Below, in pieces: positions 55,371 to 64,000 of a stretch of DNA of 64,000 nucleotides (position 1 is the stretch's first letter; each line of letters starts with the position of its first letter). This stretch comes from Streptomyces sp. NBC_00414 (GTDB lineage Bacteria > Actinomycetota > Actinomycetes > Streptomycetales > Streptomycetaceae), in contig NZ_CP107935.1 of assembly GCF_036038375.1 (NCBI RefSeq), positions 8,060,001 to 8,124,000 on the forward strand. Direction: 5' to 3'. A program made the position numbers and the translations under genes. Under the pieces are notes generated by a model that did not search any database, was not told the DNA's origin, and worked only from the letters and a program-made list of their open reading frames with translations.

Positions 55371-56996
55371 CTACTTGTTGTCGAGCAGGTTCTGGACCTT
55401 GCCGCGTATCTCGTCGTTCGCGAGGCCGCGGATCGTCAAGGTCGTGCGGCGGCGCAGGACGTCGTCCGCCGTCTCCGCCCACTCGTTGTCGCGGGCGTAC
55501 ACGACCTGCGCCCAGATCTCGGGCGCGTCCTCGTGCACGCGCTGGGCCAGCTCCGGGTTGTCCTCGGCGAGACGGGCGATGTCGAAGGCCAGCGAACCGT
55601 AGTGCGTCGCCAGGTGCTTGGCGGTGTCGGCGCCCATCCGCGGAGCGGGCGCGGGGGAGTCGACCAGGAGCCGGTGCGCGACCGCGCGCGGGTTGGCGAC
55701 ACCCGGCAGCGGCAGCTTCTTCGGCAGCGCGGAGACCGGCTCGAAGTCCTCGCCGAGCGGCCGGCCCGGCAGCGACTCCAGCTGCTTCATGACGGTCCGG
55801 CCGATGTGCCGGAAGGTCGTCCACTTGCCGCCCGCGACGGACAGCATCCCGCCCCGGCCCTCGGTGACGACCGTCTCCCGCTTGGCCTTCGACGTGTCGC
55901 CGGGGCCGCCGGGCAGGACGCGCAGCCCCGCGAAGGAGTACGTGATCAGGTCGCGGGTCAGCTGCTTGTCGCGGATCGAGAACGCGGCCTCGTCCAGGAT
56001 CTGGGCGATGTCCTTCTCGGTGACCGAGACGTCCGCCGGGTCGCCCTCGTACTCCTCGTCGGTCGTGCCGAGCAGCAGCATGTCCTCCCACGGGAGGGCG
56101 AACGTGATGCGGTACTTGTCGATCGGTGTGGCCAGCGCGGCCTTCCAGGGGGAGGTGCGCTTGAGGACCAGGTGCGCGCCCTTGGAGAGGCGGATGGACG
56201 GCGCCGCGTTCTCGTCCTCCATCTTGCGCAGGTGGTCCACCCACGGCCCGGTCGCGTTCAGCACGAGGCGCGCCGACACGCCGAACTCGTCACCGGAGAG
56301 CGTGTCCTTCAGCTCGGCGCCGGTCACCCGCCCCCGGGTGAAGCGCAGGCCGGTGACCGCGGCGTGGTTGAGCACGGTGGCACCCGACTCGACGGCCGCG
56401 CGGACCGTCATCAGCGCCATCCGCGAGTCGTTCATCTGGTCGTCGCCGTACACGGCCACGGCCTTCAAATTGTCCGTACGCAGCTCGGGAACGTCCTGCG
56501 CGGCCTTCGACGGCGAGAGCAGATGGCCCACACCGTCGCCGAAGGCCGACAGCGCCGAGTACGCGAAGACACCCGCGCCCAGCTTCGCCGCGCCGTGCGG
56601 CCCGCCCTTGTACACGGGGAGGTAGAACGTGAGCGGGTTCGCCAGGTGGGGGGCCACCTGACGGGAGACCGCACGGCGCTCGAAGTGGTTCTCCGCCACC
56701 AGCTTCACCGCGCCGGTCTGCAGGTAGCGCAGACCGCCGTGGAGCAGCTTGGAGGAGGCGGAGGAGGTCGCGCCGGCGAAGTCGCCGGCGTCGACCAGGG
56801 CCACCCGCAGGCCCGACTGTGCGGCATGCCAGGCGGTGGAGATGCCCAGGATTCCGCCACCGATCACCAGGAGGTCGTATGTCGACTTGGACAGCTGCTC
56901 CCGGGTCTCGGCGCGGCCCACTGCCTTCGCATGGAACGCGGCGGAGCCGTCGGCCGGGTGCGTCCCAAGAGCCGGGACACTCTGCAGGGTGGTCAT
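55371..56996 (-). CDS. glpD: Glycerol-3-phosphate dehydrogenase, FAD-dependent
   Basis: Oxidises sn-glycerol-3-phosphate to dihydroxyacetone phosphate at the membrane, passing electrons to quinone. It is 541 residues long. The FAD-binding GGGILGISTAWHAAQSGLRVALVD is near residue 45, followed by SSASSKLLHGGLRYL, the substrate-binding RLSKGAHLV, LLGTTDEEYEGDP and the C-terminal DAO_C domain (SVAGGKWTTFRHIG precedes it). It is the last gene of the gyl operon, six bp after glpK, with GGAG nine bases before the ATG. It ends at a very strong terminator. Confidence 0.95.
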   Translation of the reverse strand: MTTLQSVPALGTHPADGSAAFHAKAVGRAETREQLSKSTYDLLVIGGGILGISTAWHAAQSGLRVALVDAGDFAGATSSASSKLLHGGLRYLQTGAVKLVAENHFERRAVSRQVAPHLANPLTFYLPVYKGGPHGAAKLGAGVFAYSALSAFGDGVGHLLSPSKAAQDVPELRTDNLKAVAVYGDDQMNDSRMALMTVRAAVESGATVLNHAAVTGLRFTRGRVTGAELKDTLSGDEFGVSARLVLNATGPWVDHLRKMEDENAAPSIRLSKGAHLVLKRTSPWKAALATPIDKYRITFALPWEDMLLLGTTDEEYEGDPADVSVTEKDIAQILDEAAFSIRDKQLTRDLITYSFAGLRVLPGGPGDTSKAKRETVVTEGRGGMLSVAGGKWTTFRHIGRTVMKQLESLPGRPLGEDFEPVSALPKKLPLPGVANPRAVAHRLLVDSPAPAPRMGADTAKHLATHYGSLAFDIARLAEDNPELAQRVHEDAPEIWAQVVYARDNEWAETADDVLRRRTTLTIRGLANDEIRGKVQNLLDNK

Positions 56997-57002
56997 TGCG
57001 AT

Positions 57003-58541
<1,539 letters not shown>

Positions 58542-58602
58542 GGTGTGCTCCTGAAAGTCCGTGGATGTGAGGCTGGCTTACGGCGTATTGCCTTCGGCTC
58601 CG

Positions 58603-58636
58603 GCCGACGTCCGTCCCGTACCGGACGGACGTCGGC
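58603..58636 (-). terminator. Intra-operon hairpin between glpF and glpK
   Basis: Perfect 14-base-pair stem GCCGACGTCCGTCC / GGACGGACGTCGGC with a six-base loop, 19 bases after glpF ends. It lacks a T tract on the transcribed sense, so it may act as a partial terminator or an mRNA-stability element rather than a full stop. Confidence 0.75.
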
Positions 58637-58655
58637 GCCGAGCGGACGTACGGCT

Positions 58656-59444
58656 CTAAGCAAAAGCGACGTTGTAGAGGCCTGCGGCGATCGCTCCGCC
58701 GATCAGCGGACCCACGACCGGGATCCAGGCGTAGCTCCAGTCCGACCCGCCCTTGTTGGGCAGGGGCAGCAGGGCGTGCACGATGCGCGGACCGAGGTCA
58801 CGGGCCGGGTTGATCGCGTAGCCCGTCGGGCCACCGAGCGAGAGGCCGATGCTGACGACGACGAGGGCGGTGATCAGCGCGCCCAGCGTGCCGAGACCCT
58901 TGCCGCTGTCGTTGAGCCCCTGCGTGAGGACCGCGAGCACCAGCACGGTCGTGCCGATGATCTCGGTGGCGACGTTCTGCCACGCGACCCGGACCTCCGG
59001 GCCGGTGGAGAAGATGCCGAGCACCGGGCCGGCCTTGGCCTCCCGTGCCTCCACGGACTTGACGTCCTGCGCACCGGGGCCGCCCACGATCTCGCGGTCG
59101 GTGAGGTGCGCGAGGAACTGTCCGTAGTACGCGATCCACACGAGCGCCGCACCGATCATGGCGCCGAGGAGCTGGCCCGACCAATAGGTCAGGACGTTGC
59201 TCCAGTCGTCGTCCTTGATCGCGATGCCGAGGGTGACGGCCGGGTTCAGATGGGCACCGGAGAGAGGCGCCGAGGTGTACACCGCGGTCAGTACCGCGAA
59301 GCCCCATCCGAACGTGATGGCGAGCCACCCGGCGTTGCGTGCCTTCGAGGCCTTCAGCGTGACGGCGGCGCACACGCCACCGCCGAGCAGGATGAGTATG
59401 GCGGTACCTATGGTCTCGCCGATGAAGATGTCGGAGCTGGACAC
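58656..59444 (-). CDS. glpF: Glycerol facilitator (aquaglyceroporin)
   Basis: Membrane channel of 262 residues that admits glycerol. Six helices plus the two half-helices with NPA boxes: SGAHLNPAVTLG and GYAINPARDLGPR (the Asp after the second NPA is the glycerol-channel residue). The start is GTG at 59442-59444 with AAAGGAG at ideal spacing; upstream in-frame sequence is promoter DNA. First gene of the operon glpF-glpK-glpD. Confidence 0.94.
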   Translation of the reverse strand: MSSSDIFIGETIGTAILILLGGGVCAAVTLKASKARNAGWLAITFGWGFAVLTAVYTSAPLSGAHLNPAVTLGIAIKDDDWSNVLTYWSGQLLGAMIGAALVWIAYYGQFLAHLTDREIVGGPGAQDVKSVEAREAKAGPVLGIFSTGPEVRVAWQNVATEIIGTTVLVLAVLTQGLNDSGKGLGTLGALITALVVVSIGLSLGGPTGYAINPARDLGPRIVHALLPLPNKGGSDWSYAWIPVVGPLIGGAIAAGLYNVAFA

Positions 59445-59545
59445 CCGCGACTCCTTTGTCCTTCGTCCAGGGGAAGGCGAACCCCGGGTCCCTCCGGTGG
59501 TTCGCGACCTCAGGTGAGGTCGTTGCCGGCCCTTGGCCTTGTCAC

Positions 59546-59578
59546 ACTCTAACGCGTATTGCCGGTAGGTGTTCGACA
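59546..59578 (-). promoter_or_regulatory. glpF promoter region with predicted GylR operator
   Basis: The gap 59445-59838 (394 bp) contains TGTTCGACAATGCCGACCG at 59570-59588 (plus strand), nearly the same as a motif upstream of gylR. On the minus strand TAGAGT (plus 59546-59551) is a -10 candidate, just downstream of the operator in the transcription direction. A lower-GC block at 59636-59690 carries clustered GATCG and TATCGA motifs. Confidence 0.55.
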
Positions 59579-59735
59579 ATGCCGACCGATGGACGGGAGT
59601 CTCGCTCTGCCAATACCACCTCGTCAAGGCCCCTGTTATCGAAAACGCGATCGTTATTGATCGCTGTGACCTATCGATCATGAAAACGCCCGCACACCAC
59701 GTGCGAGCAGGAACGTTCCGTGTCCGAGGGAGCGC

Positions 59736-59774
59736 GAAGAAGGCCGGTACGTCATCGACGTACCGGCCTTCTTC
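59736..59774 (-). terminator. gylR terminator
   Basis: Perfect 18-base-pair stem GAAGAAGGCCGGTACGTC / GACGTACCGGCCTTCTTC with a three-base loop, 65 bases after the gylR stop, separating it from the glp operon. Confidence 0.92.
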
Positions 59775-59838
59775 CCACAATCGGGGGCCCGGACTCGGCC
59801 CGGACCCGCTCAGGGTCCGGCGCGGGCCCGGCCCGGAC

Positions 59839-60606
59839 TCAGAACCGCCCGGCGCCCAGGTCCCTGGACACCGAGCGGGCGCAGTCGCGGACGGCGGCGA
59901 TCAGCTCGGGACGCAGCTCGCCGTCCTTGTCGCAGACGCGCTCCACCGCCCCCGTGACCCCCACCGCGCCGACCGGCATCCGCCGCTGGTTGTGAATGGG
60001 CGCGGCCACCGAGGCCACTCCTGTCCAGGTCTCCTCGACGTCGGCCGCGTACCCGCGCGCGCGGGTGAGGTCGAGAATGCCCTCGAACGCCTCGGGCGTA
60101 CTGACCGTGCGCGCCGTGAACTCCTCGCGCTCGGCCTCCAGCACCTCGCTGTGCGCCACCGGGTCGTACGCCGACAGGACCTTGCCCAGCGCCGTGGAGT
60201 GCAGGGGCTGCATGGCCCCGACCTCCAGCACCTGCCGGCTGTCGTCGGGCCTGAACACGTGGTGCACGATCAGCACGCCCTGCTGGTGCAGCACCCCCAG
60301 GTAGACGCTCTCGCCGCTGGAGCGGGCCAGGTCGTCGGTCCACACCAGGGCGCGCGCCCGCAGTTCGTGCACATCGAGATAGGTCGTCCCGAGACGCAGC
60401 AGCTCGGCGCCCAGCTGGTAGCGCCCGGAGGGCCCGTCCTGCTCGACGAAGCCCTCCTGCTGCAGCGTGCGCAGGATCCCGTGGGCCGTGCCCTTCGCCA
60501 GGCCCAGCGACGAGGCGATGTCCGACAGGCCGAGCCGCCGCTCCCCGCCCGCGAGCAGCCGCAGCATCGCGGCCGCCCGTTCGAGCGACTGGATGTTCCG
60601 TGCCAT
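59839..60606 (-). CDS. gylR: IclR-family repressor of the glycerol operon
   Basis: Regulator of 255 residues, the length I recall for S. coelicolor GylR. Winged helix at about 8-65 (IQSLERAAAMLRLLAGGERRLGLSDIASSLGLAKGTAHGILRTL in segments), then an IclR effector domain (MQPLHSTALGKVLSAYDP, ARGYAADVEETWTGVASVAAPIHN). The ATG at 60606 has GGAGGG ten bases upstream. Known GylR represses its own gene and the glp operon and is relieved by glycerol-3-phosphate. A matching operator motif lies upstream of both transcription units here. Confidence 0.94.
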   Translation of the reverse strand: MARNIQSLERAAAMLRLLAGGERRLGLSDIASSLGLAKGTAHGILRTLQQEGFVEQDGPSGRYQLGAELLRLGTTYLDVHELRARALVWTDDLARSSGESVYLGVLHQQGVLIVHHVFRPDDSRQVLEVGAMQPLHSTALGKVLSAYDPVAHSEVLEAEREEFTARTVSTPEAFEGILDLTRARGYAADVEETWTGVASVAAPIHNQRRMPVGAVGVTGAVERVCDKDGELRPELIAAVRDCARSVSRDLGAGRF

Positions 60607-60657
60607 CGCCGTCGTGCCCTCCGTCCCCTTGGACCGTCGGTCGCCGCTTCGCTGCCA

Positions 60658-60678
60658 CCGTTCGGCAATGTCGAACAT
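60658..60678 (-). promoter_or_regulatory. Predicted GylR operator upstream of gylR
   Basis: On the minus strand TGTTCGACATTGCCGAACG lies about 55-75 bases upstream of the gylR start. It contains the GTTCG / CGAAC inverted repeat and differs from the glpF site at two of 19 positions. Confidence 0.55.
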
Positions 60679-60806
60679 TACCGCTCATCGCCGACCTCCC
60701 GCTAATGGGTGGTCGTGATGAGTTGCGAACGCATCCCGGCCGACGCCGGGTACGGATCCCGCGTCCGTCCCGTGGACGCTCCCGCCCCTTCGGTGCCGTC
60801 GCGGGC

Positions 60807-60812
60807 TACCCT
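60807..60812 (+). promoter_or_regulatory. metH promoter candidate
   Basis: TACCCT would place transcription start near 60819 and give a leader of about 60 nt before the metH ATG. That is too short for a cobalamin riboswitch. I see no B12-box-like sequence in 60679-60877. Confidence 0.35.
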
Positions 60813-60877
60813 GACGGCGTGCGCCTTCCACGAGAAGCGCAAAGCCGACAGCCGTCGCACCCCAGGGAGCATTTTCC

Positions 60878-63800
60878 ATGGCCTCGTTGCCGAACCCGTC
60901 CCTTCCGTCCGACTCGGCCTACAGCCGGGCCAGGACCGACGCCCTCCGCGAGGCGCTCGCCACCCGTGTGGTGGTGGCCGACGGCGCGATGGGCACGATG
61001 CTCCAGGCACAGGATCCGACCCTTGAGGACTTCGAGAACCTTGAGGGCTGCAACGAGATCCTGAACCTCACGCGCCCCGACATCGTGCGCTCCGTCCACC
61101 AGGAGTACTTCGCGGTCGGCGTCGACTGCGTCGAGACCAACACCTTCGGCGCCAACCACGCGGCCCTCGCCGAGTACGACATCGCCGACCGCGTCTTCGA
61201 GCTCTCCGAGTCCGGCGCCCGCATCGCCCGCGAGGTCGCCGACGAGTTCACCGCCTCCACCGGGCAGCAGCGCTGGGTCCTGGGCTCCATGGGCCCCGGC
61301 ACCAAGCTGCCGACCCTCGGCCACGCCCCGTACACCCTCCTGCGTGACGCCTACCAGCGGAACGCCGAGGGCATGATCGTCGGCGGCGCCGACGCGCTGC
61401 TCGTGGAGACCACCCAGGACCTGCTGCAGACCAAGGCGTCCGTGCTGGGCGCCCGCCGGGCCCTGGAGAAGCTGGGCGTGGACCTGCCGCTGATCGTCTC
61501 CGTGACCGTCGAGACCACCGGCACCATGCTTCTCGGCTCGGAGATCGGCGCCGCGCTCACCGCCCTCGAACCGCTCGGCATCGACATGATCGGCCTGAAC
61601 TGCGCCACCGGGCCCGCCGAGATGAGCGAGCACCTGCGCTATCTGGCCCGCCACTCCCGCATCCCGCTGTCCTGCATGCCGAACGCGGGTCTCCCGGTCC
61701 TCGGCAAGAACGGCGCCCACTACCCGCTGACCGCACCCGAACTCGCCGACGCCCAGGAAACCTTCGTCACCGAGTACGGCCTCTCCCTGATCGGCGGCTG
61801 CTGCGGCACGACCCCCGAGCACCTGCGACAGGTCGTCGAGCGCGTACGGGGCCTCACGCCGGCCCCGCGCGACCCGCGCCCCGAGCCCGGCGCCGCCTCG
61901 CTCTACCAGACCGTGCCGTTCCGCCAGGACACCGCCTACATGGCGATCGGCGAGCGCACCAACGCCAACGGCTCGAAGAAGTTCCGCGAGGCCATGCTCG
62001 AAGGCCGCTGGGACGACTGTGTGGAGATCGCCCGCGACCAGATCCGCGAGGGCGCGCACATGCTCGACCTCTGCGTCGACTACGTGGGCCGCGACGGCGT
62101 CGCCGACATGGAGGAGCTGGCCGGCCGCTTCGCCACCGCCTCCACCCTGCCGATCGTCCTGGACTCCACCGAGGTCGACGTCATCCGCGCCGGGCTGGAG
62201 AAGCTCGGCGGACGCGCGGTCATCAACTCCGTCAACTACGAGGACGGCGACGGCCCCGACTCCCGCTTCGCGAAGGTCACCAAGCTCGCGCAGGAGCACG
62301 GCGCCGCGCTCATCGCCCTCACCATCGACGAGGAGGGCCAGGCCCGTACGCCCGAGCACAAGGTGGCGATCGCCGAGCGGCTCATCGCCGACCTCACCGG
62401 CAACTGGGGCATCCACGAGTCGGACATCCTCATCGACACCCTGACCTTCACCATCTGCACCGGCCAGGAGGAGTCCCGGGGCGACGGCATCGCCACGATC
62501 GAGGCGATCCGGCAGCTCAAGCAGCGCCACCCCGACGTCCAGACCACCCTCGGTCTGTCGAACATCTCCTTCGGCCTCAACCCGGCCGCGCGCGTCCTGC
62601 TCAACTCGGTCTTCCTCGACGAGTGCGTCAAGGCCGGCCTCGACTCGGCGATCGTGCACGCCTCGAAGATCCTGCCGATCGCCCGCTTCACCGAGGAGGA
62701 GGTCACCACCGCCCTCGACCTCATCCACGACCGCCGCCGCGAGGGCTACGACCCGCTGCAGAAGCTGATGGCGCTGTTCGAGGGCGCCACCAGCAAGTCC
62801 CGCAAGGCGGGCCGCGCCGAGGAACTCGCCGCCCTGCCCCTGGACGAGCGGCTCAAGCGGCGCATCATCGACGGCGAGAAGAACGGCCTCGAACAGGACC
62901 TGGACGACGCCCTGAAGGAGCGCCCGGCCCTGGACATCGTCAACGAGACGCTCCTCGACGGCATGAAGGTCGTCGGCGAACTGTTCGGTTCCGGCCAGAT
63001 GCAACTGCCGTTCGTGCTCCAGTCCGCCGAGGTGATGAAGACCGCGGTGGCCCACCTGGAGCCGCACATGGAGAAGACCGACGACGAGGGCAAGGGCACC
63101 ATCGTGCTGGCCACCGTGCGCGGCGACGTGCACGACATCGGCAAGAACCTCGTCGACATCATCCTCTCCAACAACGGCTACACCGTGGTCAACCTCGGTA
63201 TCAAGCAGCCCGTCTCCGCGATCCTCGAAGCCGCCCAGGAACACCGCGCCGACGTCATCGGCATGTCGGGCCTGCTGGTCAAGTCCACGGTGATCATGAA
63301 GGAGAACCTGGAGGAGCTCAACCAGCGCAAGATGGCCGCCGACTACCCGGTCATCCTCGGCGGCGCCGCCCTGACCCGGGCGTACGTCGAGCAGGACCTC
63401 CACGAGATCTACGACGGCGAGGTCCGCTACGCCCGCGACGCGTTCGAGGGCCTGCGCCTGATGGACGCGTTGATCGGGGTCAAGCGCGGGGTACCGGGCG
63501 CCGTGCTGCCCGAGCTGAAGCAGCGCCGGGTCAGGGCCAACGCCCAGCCGGTCGTCGAGGAACGCCCCGAGGAGGGCGCCGCCCGCTCCGACGTGGCCGT
63601 CGACAACCCCGTCCCCGAGCCCCCCTTCTGGGGCACCCGCGTCATCAAGGGCATCCAGCTCAAGGAGTACGCGTCCTGGCTCGACGAGGGCGCGCTGTTC
63701 AAGGGCCAGTGGGGCCTCAAGCAGGCCCGCACGGGCGACGGGCCGACGTACGAGGAGCTGGTGGAGACCGAGGGCAGGCCGCGGCTGCGCGGCCTCCTGG

Positions 63801-64000
63801 ACCAGTTGCAGACGGGAAACCTGCTCGAAGCGGCCGTCGTCTACGGCTACTTCCCCTGCGTCTCCAAGGACGACGACCTGATCCTCCTCGACGACCAGGG
63901 CAACGAGCGCACCCGCTTCACCTTCCCGCGCCAGCGCCGTGGCCGCCGGCTGTGCCTGGCCGACTTCTTCCGGCCCGAGGAGTCCGGCGAGACGGACGTC
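60878..64000 (+). CDS. metH: Cobalamin-dependent methionine synthase (3' partial)
   Basis: Methylates homocysteine using methyl-tetrahydrofolate via cobalamin. 1041 codons are present and the frame runs off the window; full MetH is about 1170-1200 residues. The homocysteine domain has the zinc cysteines in LNCATG (near 245) and GGCCGTTPEH (near 306). The pterin-binding domain follows from about 345 (AIGERTNANGSKKFRE). The cobalamin cap domain is at about 640-735, and the B12-binding domain carries the ligand histidine in GDVHDIGKN (near 750). The start of the AdoMet reactivation domain is visible after about 900. ATG 60878 follows AGGGAG. Confidence 0.96.
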   Translation, partial: MASLPNPSLPSDSAYSRARTDALREALATRVVVADGAMGTMLQAQDPTLEDFENLEGCNEILNLTRPDIVRSVHQEYFAVGVDCVETNTFGANHAALAEYDIADRVFELSESGARIAREVADEFTASTGQQRWVLGSMGPGTKLPTLGHAPYTLLRDAYQRNAEGMIVGGADALLVETTQDLLQTKASVLGARRALEKLGVDLPLIVSVTVETTGTMLLGSEIGAALTALEPLGIDMIGLNCATGPAEMSEHLRYLARHSRIPLSCMPNAGLPVLGKNGAHYPLTAPELADAQETFVTEYGLSLIGGCCGTTPEHLRQVVERVRGLTPAPRDPRPEPGAASLYQTVPFRQDTAYMAIGERTNANGSKKFREAMLEGRWDDCVEIARDQIREGAHMLDLCVDYVGRDGVADMEELAGRFATASTLPIVLDSTEVDVIRAGLEKLGGRAVINSVNYEDGDGPDSRFAKVTKLAQEHGAALIALTIDEEGQARTPEHKVAIAERLIADLTGNWGIHESDILIDTLTFTICTGQEESRGDGIATIEAIRQLKQRHPDVQTTLGLSNISFGLNPAARVLLNSVFLDECVKAGLDSAIVHASKILPIARFTEEEVTTALDLIHDRRREGYDPLQKLMALFEGATSKSRKAGRAEELAALPLDERLKRRIIDGEKNGLEQDLDDALKERPALDIVNETLLDGMKVVGELFGSGQMQLPFVLQSAEVMKTAVAHLEPHMEKTDDEGKGTIVLATVRGDVHDIGKNLVDIILSNNGYTVVNLGIKQPVSAILEAAQEHRADVIGMSGLLVKSTVIMKENLEELNQRKMAADYPVILGGAALTRAYVEQDLHEIYDGEVRYARDAFEGLRLMDALIGVKRGVPGAVLPELKQRRVRANAQPVVEERPEEGAARSDVAVDNPVPEPPFWGTRVIKGIQLKEYASWLDEGALFKGQWGLKQARTGDGPTYEELVETEGRPRLRGLLDQLQTGNLLEAAVVYGYFPCVSKDDDLILLDDQGNERTRFTFPRQRRGRRLCLADFFRPEESGETDV

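Noticed and set aside
60679..60877. Cobalamin or S-adenosylmethionine riboswitch before metH
   Set aside because: No B12-box or SAM-aptamer core was recognisable, and the likely promoter leaves a leader of only about 60 nt.
60806..63403. An 865-codon minus-strand open frame opposite metH
   Set aside because: Antisense shadow of a highly conserved enzyme; composition is Gly/Val/Leu/Arg low complexity.

Overview
The window is chromosomal DNA from a Streptomyces or close relative. Supporting signs are the very high GC content with strong third-codon GC bias, chaplin genes, mycothiol biosynthesis (mshC), a gylR-glpF-glpK-glpD glycerol operon, GTG/TTG starts, many leaderless promoters and a dispersed GC-rich intergenic repeat. 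From memory, the backbone order (metH, gylR, glpFKD, PAC2/parJ, mshC, SCO1664-type cluster, corA, chpC/chpH, gluconate operon) matches S. coelicolor around SCO1657-SCO1682. Blocks that look inserted into that order are the most interesting parts.

Layout, left to right. 1-1.7 kb: the end of a cytochrome b gene and a class A beta-lactamase. 1.9-6.6 kb: a gluconate/idonate operon (kinase, permease, two dehydrogenases) with a divergent FadR/GntR regulator. 6.7-8.9 kb: a YchJ-like protein, an ankyrin/HEAT protein and a four-copy 72-bp tandem repeat. 8.9-14.3 kb: an M1 aminopeptidase beside a Pls-type single-module peptide synthetase whose adenylation pocket reads as lysine-specific, which is a candidate epsilon-poly-lysine (or related) locus. 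14.7-19.5 kb: a decayed gene, tRNA-Leu(GAG), an M20 peptidase, chaplins chpH and chpC, and small conserved proteins. 19.6-29.8 kb: a RecD-like protein with a degraded nucleotide site, an aldo/keto reductase, an F420-type oxidoreductase, a ferritin-like protein, CorA, and a conserved actinobacterial trio that leads into mshC.

29.9-33.7 kb holds a Gln/Gly-rich prion-like protein and a subtilase that share the same 68-residue C-terminal domain, plus a Tat-exported beta-propeller protein. 33.8-36.2 kb holds a PAC2 (ParJ-like) gene with a Ser/Asp-rich tail, six 11-bp tandem repeats upstream of it, and a second FadR-type regulator. 36.3-52.4 kb is a 16-kb purine-nucleoside and methylthioribose salvage region: a BMP-type nucleoside importer, a nucleoside phosphorylase and an MTA/SAH-type deaminase; mtnA, mtnB, mtnC and mtnD; and a sugar-type ABC importer directly followed by mtnK. 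52.5-55.2 kb is a membrane NACHT NTPase. 55.4-60.6 kb is the glycerol regulon. The right edge is metH, cut by the window end.

How the parts fit together: imported or internal methylthioadenosine and methylthioribose can feed MtnK, MtnA, MtnB, MtnC and MtnD to remake methionine, with MetH a short distance away. Glycerol and gluconate uptake supply central carbon. Many gene ends carry strong perfect hairpins, several built from the dispersed 20-nt repeat.
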